Below, piece after piece: positions 39,800 to 50,144 of a DNA stretch of 64,000 nucleotides (the first letter of the stretch is position 1; each line of letters starts with the position of its first letter). The position numbers and the translations under genes were made by a program. The DNA is from Pararge aegeria (Eukaryota; Arthropoda; Insecta; Lepidoptera; Nymphalidae): positions 2,842,501 through 2,906,500 of the forward strand of contig NC_053195.1 of the NCBI RefSeq assembly GCF_905163445.1. The letters are read 5' to 3'. The notes below the pieces were generated by a model. The model worked only from the letters and a program-made list of their open reading frames with translations. It did no database searches and was not told the origin of the DNA.

Positions 39800-40221
39800 C
39801 TCTTGTCAATTAACTGGTACATTTCACTGTTTAAAGTTTAACTATTATTTTAATGTGAATATTATTATAGACTATTTCCGGCCGAGAATAACGTGCGCTT
39901 GGTAATCAAAAAAGTAAAAGTTAAGTAACATACTAATCTTTATAACCCATTTATTATCTCATAACCAGCCTAGTAAAATTATCGACATCGGATTATCTTT
40001 TTTCCAGAGTTGGCTGCTTTTTATATCATTTATAGCTCTGTTGTAGCGACCGACGCGACGCGGCGCCTCGAAGTCACGATTTCGGTTAATTTTGCAAGAA
40101 TCTACTTGACGTTAGAAAGTAAGACCTATCTATATCTACCTATTGGCGTAGCCCTTTAACTGCATCAAAGCACTGCCTACTACAAATATAAAATTAATAT
40201 TATTTAAATCAAAATCTTCTT
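39800..40221. other. No recognisable gene or repeat
   Basis: AT-rich apart from a small GC patch gcgaccgacgcgacgcggcg at 40046-40065. Confidence 0.45.
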
Positions 40222-40463
40222 AATTTTTTTTTTATTCCATTACAAGTTAGCCCTTGACTGCAATCTCACCAGGTGTTAAGTAAGATGGTAGCGGGCTAAC
40301 CTGTTAGGGAGTATGATAGTCATACCCCTAATAGGTTTCTAAGCGACATCGCACCGAATCACTAAATCGATAATTCTGAAATTATGAATTTCCAAATTGG
40401 CCCTGCCGGGAATCGAACACGGGACCTCCTACTTAAATTCACAGCGCTCACCGCTGTGATTAG
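40222..40463 (-). mobile_element. SINE family C, near full-length copy
   Basis: Reversed family C: gttagcccttgactgcaat, aagatggtagcgggctaacc, agcgacatcgcaccgaatc, and head cgggaatcgaacacgggacc to cagcgctcaccgctgtga. Confidence 0.75.
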
Positions 40464-40497
40464 GAGGTCGTCAAAAATCAATAATCTCAAACATAGG

Positions 40498-40705
40498 ACG
40501 TACACTGCTGAATATAAAACTTTTGTAGCTACTCACTGTGGTTTTGTCCCACTTGTATCCAGCGACTCCCTGGGACTCGTTTTATTTTGCTGGCCCACCT
40601 CGTGAGGGGTCTACCAACGCTGGGTTTACCGAGGTGCGATCGCCGTTCTAGCACCTTGGGATCCCAACGTCCATCGGTTCTCCGAGTAGACTTATGAGTG
40701 ACGGT
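40498..40705 (-). mobile_element. RTE-type LINE C-terminal fragment
   Basis: On the minus strand, gaaccgatggacgttgggat then caaggtgctagaacggcg and cgttggtagacccctcacg correspond to the coding block DGRWxxKVLExRPxxGKxSVGRPxTRW of RTE polyproteins, here frameshifted. The same block in better frame is at 53575-53795. Confidence 0.7.
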
Positions 40706-40849
40706 AGCTCCCTCTCTCTCTATAGATTAGCGGGCTCATTCATAATACAGGTTTAAAGCAGGCCGTAATTTGGGGGGAAAAAATGGCGAAGAGTAGACTC
40801 TATTAAAAAGATAAAAAGAGTCTTTCCTTTGAATAAGTTTTTTTATATT

Positions 40850-41130
40850 ATGTATGTTATATATTTATATGTATTATGTATATTTTATACGTATATTTAC
40901 TTAAATTATCTCTGTATTTGTATCTTAAATGTTTATTTTGGTATTTATGTATATATATCAACAATCTTGGCACTATCCCGTTCTCTTGCTGTAAGTCCTG
41001 TCCTGTAAGAGATTGTTTGCAGCAATAGGGCCGTCTTTGCATGTCTACCTTGATTTAATGTATACTCCTTACTGTTTCTTTTCCTGTGATTTTATGTACA
41101 ATAAAGTGTTTCTTCTTCTTCTTCTTATAA
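40850..41130 (+). mobile_element. LINE 3' UTR, family J, (TTC)n tail
   Basis: Has cttggcactatcccgttctc, ttgctgtaagtcctgtcc, gcaatagggccgtctttgca, tttcttttcctgtg and tail caataaagtgtttcttcttc. No coding region attached. Confidence 0.7.
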
Positions 41131-41204
41131 CAGTTCTAAGTTAAATACCAACCGAATTAAGAATCTCATCCGTTTTTAAGTCGGTTAATAAAAATAAGCC
41201 AGGC

Positions 41205-41612
41205 TGTAAACTTTTTTTTTTGGCGTGGTGGAAAAGCTTTATTGCTACATCCAACACTTGGGCAGGAAGGAGTTTATGTGGGACTCCCCTCTGTAAAGGG
41301 GGTAAACCTAAACAAAAAATGACCACGACATATCCCTTTTGTTCGCTTTGTTAGACACACAAGGAACGCGTTGTATACCTCCCGGAGGTCTACCAACCAC
41401 CCCAACCAATTGCTGGGGATCTCACGTTAACGAGGAGGGGATCAGGACAGCTTGAACCCCCCCTCAGACCGTAGAGAGGCTTCTGTAGTGACAGGTAGCC
41501 CAATAGCTACCCGCCGCCTCCCAAGAGAAGATGGCGAGCTGCTTATTACCGCTGTCGTCTTCCTACCCGTCTACGCCGGAGCGGATGCACGACTAAAAAT
41601 TCAAACCCTAAA
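41205..41612 (-). mobile_element. LINE 3' UTR with poly(A), R1-like
   Basis: Read on the minus strand the GC-rich UTR (gaccgtagagagg reversed, then acagaggggagtcccacat) ends gcaataaagcttttccacca and an A-run (the t-run at 41212-41221). The polyadenylation signal and A-tail show it was an mRNA-derived insertion. Clade R1/TRAS-like is inferred from style only. Confidence 0.55.
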
Positions 41613-41659
41613 AGACCTCCGGATGAATTAAGTTAACCAAAGCCTTCTAAATAGAAAAT

Positions 41660-41965
41660 TCAAAAAATTCAAAATCAAAATTCATTTATTTCAAGTAGTA
41701 TATAAGCACTTTTGAAACATCAGATTCTACCGAGAAGAAGCCGGCAAGAAACTCAGTTGCTCTTTTCCAACATCAACAATTTACCTTTTTTCATTTTACC
41801 ATTAATTTTTCTATCTTGTGAGTGATGAAAGCTGAGCCGGATGCTTCCAAGCAAACTTGTCATTAAGAAATTCATCATTTGTTAAGTAACCTCGCTGTGA
41901 TAAATGTGTTTTAACATATTCTTAAAGCTTATGCATTGGTAGGTCCAAAATTACCTTAGGAATTG
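41660..41965 (-). mobile_element. LINE 3' UTR, family K, reversed copy
   Basis: Reversed family K: aaaattcatttatttcaag, taagcacttttgaaacatc, ccgagaagaagccggcaag, actcagttgctcttttcc, gaaattcatcatttgttaag and aaacttatgcattggtag-like. It matches 61742-62125. Confidence 0.7.
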
Positions 41966-42384
41966 GAATCAGAAGTAAGTAAACATTTATCAGATAATGT
42001 ATTGTGTAGGTAATTAAAAATGATGGCTAGCAACAACTATCGTGTGGATATCATATTAAATTGTTTGTTCCACACTTTTCCATGTTATTCTATTGCGCAG
42101 TTTGTCGAAAAACAATACTTTGTTTGGAATGCGCTGATTTTAATACATTTTTGCATCGAATAAGGTATTGTTGGTGAATTACCGATAATTTCCTGCGAAA
42201 TCTGAGAAGTATTTTTTACATTTCTAAGTGGAACGATGACCTGTGTATTTATTGCATTTGATATTGCGCTTTTTACCTAACTATCAGGAATTTTAATAAA
42301 TATGGTTGGTGGCAGCCCTAACAACATATTCTGCCTTTTAACTGTCTTAAAAACAAGTAATAATAATAAATGCATATGCAAATA
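41966..42384. other. No recognisable gene or repeat
   Basis: AT-rich; nothing recognised. Confidence 0.5.
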
Positions 42385-42433
42385 CTAGCTTGTGTTATGG
42401 GTACTAACATGACTGATGAATATTTTTTGGGTG
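42385..42433 (-). mobile_element. SINE family A, short body fragment
   Basis: The phrases agcttgtgttatgggtacta and atgactgatgaatatttttt are reversed family A body; both ends are lost. Confidence 0.6.
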
Positions 42434-42606
42434 ATTTATGTGGCCTCAGAGGAGGGTCTGCCTCGATGGGCGCCGCCGACTGGATTGTGGTTGGGCGCGA
42501 AATCGTTGCCCAGTCACTAGGCGACAAGTTGGAAGAACATGGAGTTTTAGTCGGTAGAACTCCGACGTAACTATTGCACCACGCGATGTGATGGTACCCA
42601 TAAGAT

Positions 42607-42765
42607 TTCCCAAAGAGAAAAAAAAGCCTTTGGAACCCTCGTATCTATAGTAAGTTAACGAATGTATTTGATCGCGATTCGTTAATTTAAAATTAAAGCT
42701 ACGAGCGTTCCAAACGAGCCCTGGTCTAAGAAAAAGCCTGCAACAAACTTAGCTAATCCTAGAAC
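42607..42765 (-). mobile_element. LINE 3' UTR, family U, reversed copy
   Basis: Reversed counterpart of 15042-15130: agctacgagcgttccaaacg, agccctggtctaagaaaaag, cctgcaacaaacttagc. Only the 5' part of the UTR is present. Confidence 0.6.
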
Positions 42766-43114
42766 CCTAAAACAAAAAAGTCATACGAATGTTTCCCTCA
42801 TTCGTGACAATAAAAACAAACGTGCATATTGTGTTACACGTAAATCCGAGTCGCAGCATAATCCGTCATGTACATACAGCTTTACATAAATTAAATACTC
42901 TAGCCAACTAATTCGCTACAATTTCTCGTAAGCCAGTTAAGCTTTCCGTGCAAATTTAATACTGTGCATAGTAAAAAGGTTTAGCTACCTATCTTTTTAC
43001 TTGGTATTCCAAAAGAAATCTGTATTAAGACAACATTAATTAAAATTGTATTGAATAGAATCAGGTAGTCCGAAATCAATGTACGAGATATGATGCCCAT
43101 TCCATATAAACCGA
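42766..43114. other. No recognisable gene or repeat
   Basis: AT-rich; nothing recognised. Confidence 0.5.
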
Positions 43115-43402
43115 TTGCATCGGTGAGAGCGCAGTGGGTAGGATATGGACATTACTTTCGTGGGGCAACGTTCCACCCAGAATCCAGAATGCCAGCACGT
43201 CTCTATTTTTGATTTTTCTAAGAAAGCGGTTTAAACAATTAAAATATTGATTGATTCAATGGTGACGGAAAACATCGTGAGGAGACCTGAATGCTGGGAG
43301 ATACTCAAAGGCGTGTGGAGTCAACCACTCCCTCTCATTGTGGGAGGAGACCCGTACCCTGTTGTGGGCTGATAATGGGTTTATATGACGATATGATGAT
43401 AA
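43115..43402 (+). mobile_element. SINE family B, copy
   Basis: Head tcggtgagagcgcagtgggt, then ttactttcgtggggc, gaaaacatcgtgaggagacc, actcaaaggcgtgtggagtc, gggaggagacccgtaccctg and tail tatatgacgatatgatgat. The B-box region is scrambled by a small duplication. Confidence 0.7.
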
Positions 43403-43496
43403 CGAGCGTAGAGAGTGCATTTTGGAAGATCTTGTTATTTTGTGTGGTCAGTGGCGTGCACTTCATACATGCATAAAAGCACTGCCTACCCTAAAA

Positions 43497-43590
43497 TGTA
43501 TATACAACTCTTATAGCAAGAGAATTTTAGCCGTTATATGCAATTTTCCAGTTGTATGCATACCCTGGCAAAAAACCCAGTGCATGCCGC
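43497..43590 (+). repeat. Dispersed repeat Z, copy 2
   Basis: Matches 28255-28372: gcaattttccagttgtatgc, ataccctggcaaaaaaccc, agtgcatgccgctgg. It runs directly into a repeat G fragment. Confidence 0.55.
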
Positions 43591-43680
43591 TGGGTGTGGT
43601 GTATAAAGATTGAAGAAATATAATTTTCATTGTATATATCATGAAATTCTGCAAAGTAACTCCCGCTTCTATAATACAAC
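43591..43680 (+). repeat. Fold-back repeat G, terminal fragment
   Basis: Holds gtggtgtataaagattgaag then atatatcatgaaattctgc and aaagtaactcccgcttctat, the family G right end with the arm deleted. Confidence 0.6.
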
Positions 43681-44209
43681 CGCAATTTTAATTAAAAAAA
43701 TTGGATATTCCGTTTCTCTCTTTGCGGATAATTACGGAATAATGAAAAAAATTGTTTACATAATAAGACAAGTTAGCAAAAAATTTCATTATAAATGTAA
43801 TATAATTTTTAATTATTTATGTTGTATTGTATATAGTTATGATATTGTTATGCTAGTAAGTAGGGCTCATTAAAAACATAGTTTTTGACTTACAAAAAGT
43901 GTTGTTAACGTCAATTAAATTGTGCAAGAATCATTAAGTGTGTACACATTCATTATCCGCAGCGGCGTAATCCGCGATGTAGAACCTGCTTTACATAAAT
44001 TAAAGGCGCGCGCGCACGCGATAGGGCAATATCGCAACGTCAAGACGTGCCCTTTGAAACACCATCGTTATTTTCAACTGGCAATAGCTCGTGGAGTTTT
44101 TGAAAATTAAAAAAGAGTAAACAATCTCGCCTTAAGTCGCGGGCTTATAGACTTATAGTCTTAACTAAAGTGCGGCCAATTTATTCCAAATTTAAACAAG
44201 CAATTCAAT
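43681..44209. other. No recognisable gene or repeat
   Basis: AT-rich; an 87-codon Ile/Tyr-rich frame (43610-43873) has no domain or context. A short GC patch ggcgcgcgcgcacgcg is at 44005-44020. Confidence 0.45.
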
Positions 44210-44345
44210 ATGGCTTTACAGGTAAAGGAAACATCGCGAGGAGTGCGTATGAAGTCCACCATTCGGCACTTGGCCAGCGTGGCGGACTACGGTTTAACAC
44301 TTCTAATTCTGATTGGATAACCAAACACTATAGTGGGTTGATTAT
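44210..44345 (+). mobile_element. SINE family B, 3' fragment
   Basis: Runs from acaggtaaaggaaacatcgc through ggccagcgtggcggactacg to aacactatagtgggttgat. It lacks the head. Confidence 0.6.
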
Positions 44346-44384
44346 TGAACGACCGGGCGTTAATAATGGGTTCATAACAATAAC

Positions 44385-44705
44385 TGCAGGTCCCGGGTTC
44401 TGTCCGTAGTAGAGGCAATTTGGGAACTCCTCGTTTCAGAAGCCAGAAGTTTCTCTTAGCCTTGGCTAGCTACCATTCTACCGACTACGACGTGCCGCAA
44501 AGCAAGTTAGCATTCCGGATACGGTGCATCCTAAAAACCACTTAGGCGGATGGATCTAATACACCAGCTAAGCGCTGGTAGCGGGCTAACCTGTTAGGGG
44601 TATCCCTAACAGGTAAGCCCGCTAACATCTTAGACTGCATCTTCACAAACCAAAAGTTTACATTGCAATCAAGGGCTAGCTTGTAGTGGAATAAAAAATA
44701 AACTT
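44385..44705 (+). mobile_element. SINE family C, copy with local inverted duplication
   Basis: Head fragment ggtcccgggttctgtcc, body agccttggctagctaccatt and gacgtgccgcaaagcaag, tail ttagactgcatcttcacaaa and attgcaatcaagggctag. Inside, 44579-44599 and 44604-44624 are inverted copies (21 bp, one mismatch). Sister copies have only one such segment. Confidence 0.7.
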
Positions 44706-45770
44706 TCATGAAAATATGCCATACATAACATATACGAGTAAATTTCATTTGCAGTTACGGTTTCAAGCTAAGCCAAGATTTACTTGGATTCATTGTACTT
44801 AACTAAGCAATACGTATGCATTTTATGGTATCAAGTAAACTGTAAAAAGTGCAAACCTTTTGATTTTCAATTTAAAAAAACGTAATCACTTCCTGCCAGT
44901 ATCCAATGTGTATCCAATAATCATTAATTAGCCAGTGTTTCCTTTTATTTATGCTACCTGTTCCACGCGGTTTCAGCTGCATTACTAAAGGTCGTAACGT
45001 AATTTTACATAGGCCACACGGATAGTTTACTCATAGACCCCTCTCGTACAACCCATATTATTAATTTTTAATTATTTCCTAATCTTTTCGACTACATAAG
45101 GTATGTTTTAAAATGCAAGGTTTATGACTCAAGGCTTTTTGTAAGGATTCTAGATATCTTATACCTAAAAATGACGATTTAAGGTAACATTTTTTTTTGG
45201 ACAAAATTCGTTATTGCAGCTTATTATCATATACCTAGGATTTGGTGGTTTTTAAATCCACTAAAGAGGAATTTCTGTGGAACATAGCATTTTCTTATGA
45301 CTGAAAATTTAGACAGCACTCGCGGTCAACGCGGTTTTTACTTCTGGCTTGTTTTACAAATACCACTACTACAGACTGAAATCTAATTCTAAACATAGTG
45401 TATGTTACTTCTGGATAAAACAGCCATATAATAGACAAACGAACTAACAAATCTTTCGTCTTCATAATATCAGTGAAGGCTAGTTTTACAACGGTTGAAT
45501 AAAAATCGTTCATTTCCATATCGCTTTATTAATAGTTATATGTAGGTACCTATGTGGTTTTCGAAGAAAAACTGGATTATGCTTAGCGATACTTATGTGG
45601 AATTCTTCGGCAAAAAAGTAAAAGATACCGACTCCAATATACTTTATGTAGATTATTAACTACGTGGCTGAAAGTCGTTATTATTATAGTTTCGATTTGC
45701 CAATGTAGTGTTTACCTGTTTTTTTCCTAATGTGATTTCATAACAGGACTTTCCTCAGCTCAATGGTTAC
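44706..45770. other. No recognisable gene or repeat
   Basis: About 1 kb of AT-rich DNA. The 74-codon minus-strand frame at 45295-45519 has no recognised domain or start context. Confidence 0.5.
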
Positions 45771-45902
45771 TGAAAGAATACCAGCGTTGTGGGTACATTG
45801 GTATCCGGAACATTAAGCTGAGTCAGAACCTTTTTATTGGCACGACACATCATAGACTTAACTATTAATGATTAAGTATAAAATTTTAAATTACTCCGTA
45901 CT
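45771..45902 (+). mobile_element. LINE 3' end, family F, copy 2
   Basis: Has ataccagcgttgtgggtaca, tccggaacattaagctgag and ggcacgacacatcatagac, matching the reverse of 22055-22190. The TTCTA tail is lost. Confidence 0.6.
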
Positions 45903-45959
45903 CCAAAACAGCAACGACCTTGATGGAATTTGGCACATATTATTTAGCTTGCATTCTGA

Positions 45960-46215
45960 AACTGTAAATCTATGGGCCTCATAAGAAGGCTCAGAGTCAC
46001 TCAACGAGCGATGGAAAGAGCTACGTGATCAAATCAGAAATGAGGAGATCCGTAGAAGAACTAGAGTTACCGACATAGCTCAACGAGTTGCGAAGCTGAA
46101 ATGGCAATGGGCGGGGCAGAAAATAGCTTGGAATTTTGTACAGCACCGGTAAACGCTGCGTTAGTTGATGTCCAGCAGTTGACGTCAATCGGTTGATTTG
46201 ATAATCCACTGGGCT
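45960..46215 (+). mobile_element. RTE-type LINE C-terminal fragment
   Basis: Frame one gives LIRRLRVTQRAMERAT; after a frameshift, LRDQIRNEEIRRRTRVTDIA then QRVAKLKWQWAGQK. This is the conserved RTE-type block following the reverse transcriptase (IRNxxIRxRTxVTDIAxRIAxLKWxWAGH). Downstream sequence keeps remnants of the last block (gttgacgtcaatcggttgat). Confidence 0.85.
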
Positions 46216-46641
46216 ATCACCGCTTCTAAGAATATAGTAACAGCTAACACAGCATCAGGATAACTCCTGAAAACTTATCTATAACGAAACAATTAGGCCA
46301 ATTCATATATAGGAAGCAACATTTCATGTGTATTGCGTTATTAACCACAGACAAAACAATAGCCGAAGACTATTACTAAAACATCAAAGTCATATTATTT
46401 CATAAACCCTATCCAGTTGTACCCAATCTATTACGTGTTAACTTCCAAATAACTGTAGCGTTGTCGCAACAAAACGAGCAATGTATAATAAAATCATTTT
46501 AGTTTAGCGTACTAGTACGTGGTATTTGAGACGGCCTACTTGGCAGGGCTGGCGCGCCCACTGGAAACCAACGAAATGCCGACGCCAAGCGAATTAAGGT
46601 TCATAATATGATATTTTCTATACTTAACCTGACGGTTGCAT
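46216..46641. other. No recognisable gene or repeat
   Basis: AT-rich, with a small GC patch at 46540-46590 (ggctggcgcgcccactgg). Confidence 0.45.
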
Positions 46642-46903
46642 AGTTTTTTAGGGTTCCGTACCCAAAGGGTAAAATGGAACCCGTTTGCTAAGCTCGCCGT
46701 CTGTCTGTCTGACTGTCCATATGACACCAGTATCTCATGAACTTGTGATAGCTAGACAGTTCAAATATTCACAAATGATGTATCTCATAATTATGTTAGC
46801 TCTATAACAACAAATACTAAAAACTGAATACAATAAACTTATTGCCGTTTTTGCAGATAAGAAACCCTTCGTACACGAGTCAAACTCGCACTTGGCCGGT
46901 TTT
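46642..46903 (+). mobile_element. MITE with internal GTCY microsatellite
   Basis: The left end ttttttagggttccgtaccc, then aaatggaaccc, then the GTCY-type tract gtctgtctgtctgactgtcc, and the right end cgagtcaaactcgcacttgg ccggtttt. This order is that of a described Lepidoptera MITE class that carries hitchhiking (GTCY)n microsatellites. A right-end scrap is at 58948-58998. No coding capacity. Confidence 0.75.
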
Positions 46904-47063
46904 CTCTATCACTTATAAATAGTCACTGTTGCCAGACAGTGGGGCTTTAAAACCAGGAATCTGGAAGTTTACGATCTATGAAGTGCAGTTTTCATTGTCG
47001 ATGGAAGAATCTAGAGCATAGACATAATTAAGACTTTCGCATTTATAATATTATTAAGAATTA

Positions 47064-47316
47064 TCCTACTAATATTATAAATGTGAAAGTGTGGATGTTT
47101 GTTACTCAATCACGCAAAAACGACCGTTCAGTCGTTTTTGCGCAAGTTGAGTAACGATGAAATTTGGCAAAAGTAAAATTTCGATGAAATTTGGCGTGCA
47201 TATAGCCTTTGACATGGAAAATAACATGGGCCTTTTATCCTTTTATCCAGGGAAATAAGAAAGTTCCCGCGAGAATAAAAAACCTTAATCTACGCGAAGT
47301 CGCGGGTATTAGCTAC
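47064..47316 (+). mobile_element. Helitron-type element, copy E6, with internal hairpin
   Basis: Starts TCCTACTAATATTATAAATG and ends gaagtcgcgggtattagCTAC (CTAG changed to CTAC). At 47101-47155 gttactcaatcacgcaaaaa and its near-exact reverse complement form a stem; sister E7 has a single copy there. Confidence 0.65.
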
Positions 47317-47383
47317 CAATCAACTTTGCGTAATTCATTGTCGATGGAAGAATCTAGAGCATTATATACATATATATAAATAA

Positions 47384-47447
<64 letters not shown>

Positions 47448-47529
47448 TATAAATAAAAACTAATATTATGCGATATTATGCTCTAGATTCTTCCATCGAC
47501 AATGAATTACGCAAAGTTGATTGGTAGCT
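47311..47529. repeat. Perfect inverted repeat, 52-bp arms, TA-rich centre
   Basis: Arms 47311-47362 and 47478-47529 are exact reverse complements (agctaccaatcaactttgcg start). The 115-base centre is mainly a TA dinucleotide tract (about 47380-47443). The arm includes the 3' end of E6 and flanking sequence, so it is not a simple element terminus. A third copy of the inner 25 bases (attgtcgatggaagaatct on) is at 46990-47015. Confidence 0.9.
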
Positions 47530-47554
47530 AATACCTGTATATAACTGTAAACTG

Positions 47555-47558
47555 TAAA

Positions 47559-47645
<87 letters not shown>
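47555..47645. repeat. TA dinucleotide microsatellite
   Basis: Long TA run with one interruption, following two copies of ctgtaaact (47536-47555). Confidence 0.9.
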
Positions 47646-47648
<3 letters not shown>

Positions 47649-47659
47649 TCAAATATTAA

Positions 47660-48010
47660 TATATTAATATTAGAAATGTGAAAGTGTGGATGTTTCTTTC
47701 TCAATAGCTACGCAAAAACGGCTGAACGGATTTGAATGAAAATTTGGCATGGAAAAGAACATAGATTACCTTATATCCCGTTTCCTAAGGAAGCTCCCGA
47801 AAAACTCTAGGAAAATTGAAAAAATTGTTTACGAGCTAAACCGCGAGCTTTGAAATTTGGTATGCATGTCACAAATTCAATGGAAAAGGTCATGTACTTT
47901 CTATACCGATCTTTCAAATAGTTCCTGTGGTATGATTAAAAATTGGTAACGAGCGAAGCGTTAGACCCAATTCTGAAGTCCACGCAGACGAAGTCGAGGG
48001 CAGAAGCTAG
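47660..48010 (+). mobile_element. Helitron-type element, copy E7
   Basis: From aatattagaaatgtgaaagt through acgcaaaaacggctgaacgg, atcccgtttcctaaggaagc and cagacgaagtcgagggcaga to CTAG at 48007-48010 before T. The 5' TC end is obscured by the TA tract. Confidence 0.65.
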
Positions 48011-48095
48011 TAATATTATAAATGTTGAAGTGTGTTTGTTTATTTGTTTGTTTGTTCTTCCTTTACGCCCTGTCCAAGCAACCAAGCAACATGGT
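48011..48095 (+). mobile_element. Helitron-type element, 5' end of a further copy
   Basis: Directly after the E7 CTAG comes taatattataaatgttgaag, then ttgtttatttgtttgtttg and ccaagcaacc, another E-type 5' region. Together with E6 and E7 this gives a head-to-tail cluster. Confidence 0.55.
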
Positions 48096-48139
48096 GTTTG
48101 GCAAAGAGATAGTTAAATGGCTTGTAACTGAATTGTGTG

Positions 48140-48440
48140 TTAAAATCTACTTATATATACATATTATGTTTGTTATATAATTATATTTTAGGTATAATTT
48201 ATTTGAATTATATGTGTATTTGTATCTTTACATTTTGGTATTTATGTATCAACACTCTTGGCACTATCCTGTTCTCTTGCTATAAGTCCTGTCTACAAAG
48301 GTTGCCTGTAAGAGATTGCTTGCAGCAATAAGGCCGCCTTTGCATGTCTACATCTTGTACTTTATTATCCTTACTGGTTCTTTTCCTGTATGTTATACAT
48401 GCAATAAGGTGTTTCTTCTACGTCTTCTTCTTCTCAGTCC
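48140..48440 (+). mobile_element. LINE 3' UTR, family J, (TTC)n tail
   Basis: Has cttggcactatcctgttctc, aagtcctgtctacaaaggtt, gcaataaggccgcctttgca, gttcttttcctgta and tail caataaggtgtttcttc. Closest sister is 40850-41130. Confidence 0.7.
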
Positions 48441-48665
48441 CGGAATGTTGATGGTTGTAGGTCCATTCCTAAGTCTACTCTAGTACCCAGGGATGTTCCT
48501 AGGGCCTTAGTAGTAGAAGTAAAGGTTTTCGTGACCGAGTTAAAAGAGAACAACACCTGCGCCTCAGATTGATGGACACAGGGGGGCACTTTCCTGGACG
48601 TGTCCCCCGCATACCTTGCGAAGAGTTGCTCTGTCTAAAGGCGATAGGTTTCCACTTACAAAGGC
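48441..48665. repeat. Dispersed repeat H-like, mixed fragment
   Basis: Holds tgtgaccgag-like cgtgaccgagttaaaag, tgcgcctcagattgatgga, gacgtgtcccccgcatacct and gcgataggtttccacttac, all family H style phrases. Order is partly rearranged. Confidence 0.5.
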
Positions 48666-48751
48666 CTTTGGGGAGTCGAAAGTTGACAAATGACGAATGA
48701 ATTCCTAATTGATCAGACCGGAACTCACTTCTCCTTAAACCACTAAAGTCT

Positions 48752-48803
48752 CAGGTAGAGAACTCTCAGGTATTCAGGTTTGCTCACGACGTCTTCCTTA
48801 ACC
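48752..48803 (-). mobile_element. SINE family B, short fragment
   Basis: Holds gagaactctcaggtattcag and acgacgtcttccttaacc in reversed family B order. Confidence 0.5.
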
Positions 48804-48847
48804 CATTCACACACATTCAAATTTGTTAATATCAGAAAAACCCTCTA

Positions 48848-49095
48848 AAAATAATGAATGAATGAATGAATACACTTTTATTGTACACCGCAGAGAAAAT
48901 TAACAGAGATACAAATACAACAGTACAATAAGGTAGAACGTACAATTTGGCGGCCTTATCGCTAAATAAGGCATACAAGAAAATGCTATACGAAGTTAGT
49001 AGGTGGTACAACAAACATTAGTGAAATATTAGGATTTTAAACTAAATTAACATAAAATAAACATAAAACATAGTACATATTAAACATAACATATT
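48848..49095 (-). mobile_element. LINE 3' UTR, family J, (AATG)n tail
   Basis: The tail gaatgaatgaatgaatacac, then tattgtacaccgcagag, gtacaatttggcggccttat and taggtggtacaacaaac, matches 7570-7976 reversed. No coding part is attached. Confidence 0.7.
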
Positions 49096-49144
49096 GAAGA
49101 GTATTTATTACTTGATACCATTAAAGAATTCTTCTTATTGTGGG

Positions 49145-49360
49145 AGGAGACCTGGGCCCTCTCAGTTTTTGTCTCAGTTTTTGTCTGGTCTGGGAGTCTT
49201 CTGCCGTGGCTACCACCATCAACAAAGACGTGCCGTCAAGAGACAGTGCGTTATGGTACTATGTGGCGTAGATACCGATCTGGGGTATGGTTTAAATATA
49301 ACTGCCGTACCGAGTAACCCTGCTACCATCTTAGACAGCGGTCAGCACTTACCCCTAGCT
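49145..49360 (+). mobile_element. SINE family C, diverged copy
   Basis: Has gtctggtctgggagtcttct, ccgtggctaccacc, aagacgtgccgtcaagag, gtttaaatataactgccgta and taccatcttagacagc. The tRNA-like head is replaced by unrelated sequence. Confidence 0.6.
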
Positions 49361-49384
49361 ATAAGTAGATTTTTTTTATACTAG

Positions 49385-49633
49385 AAGTTCTCTCAAATAT
49401 TGGAAAGAAGCACGCGTTACTTTGTGGAATTCCATGATATATATACCTATTCATAATTTCCATAATGCATGAATGTGCTCCGGTTTCGGAGCGAAACGTG
49501 CGTAGATGGTACATTGCTGAAGATCTGTTTGCTGTAGAGTAAGAAATTATAAATTACACCATAAAGATACTCCTGCTTTTAACGGAGTTTAGCAAATTAA
49601 GGTTTCATAATACAAAAAGTTCTCTCAAATATT
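49385..49633 (+). repeat. Repeat G copy flanked by a 17-bp direct repeat
   Basis: The direct repeat aagttctctcaaatatt lies at 49385-49401 and 49617-49633. Between them is a family G copy: cgttactttgtggaattcc at the left, the gagcgaaacgtgcgtag module, and a decayed right arm (ctcctgcttttaacggag). A 17-bp target duplication fits target-primed integration better than a cut-and-paste MITE. Confidence 0.65.
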
Positions 49634-50144
49634 ATATGGCCCCTTTTCTAGTTCATATAAAACGTAAAATAAAAGAGAACAATCAGTACCACTGTCTTCG
49701 AATTCGCAAATTCTTCGGCCCCTTGTCACATAATTCCGTATTCCTTCGATTATATTACGTGAATTCTTTGAAGTTCTCGGCACCCCATAATATAACCCTA
49801 CTCTGAATTTAAAATAAATCTATCGTCTAAAATGGGGTAGGTTTAGTAGTATGTAGGGTAGGGATCTAAAATGCCTCTAGTATTGATCTTTACAAATTCT
49901 CAAACTTAAATCAAACAAAGTTAATGCTAAAGAAACTTCAATGAATTTATACATAAGCTTTATTCATAGTACAAGAGCAACCCAGTTACTAACGTCTACT
50001 ATTCATAAACAAAGTTTGGTGTAGTTGGCAGCATTCTATATTGAGTGTCATTCAAAATAAAAATATTCGAAAAGCAACATAATTTAAGTAGCTGCTTCCA
50101 AATATCTCAATTGAGAAATTAATGTGTTAATTTCTGAATTTAGA
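49634..50144. other. No recognisable gene or repeat
   Basis: AT-rich; nothing recognised. Confidence 0.5.

Noticed and set aside
47380..47645. CRISPR-like direct repeat and spacer array
   Set aside because: These are TA microsatellites and palindrome arms; no regular spacer structure exists and the DNA is eukaryotic.
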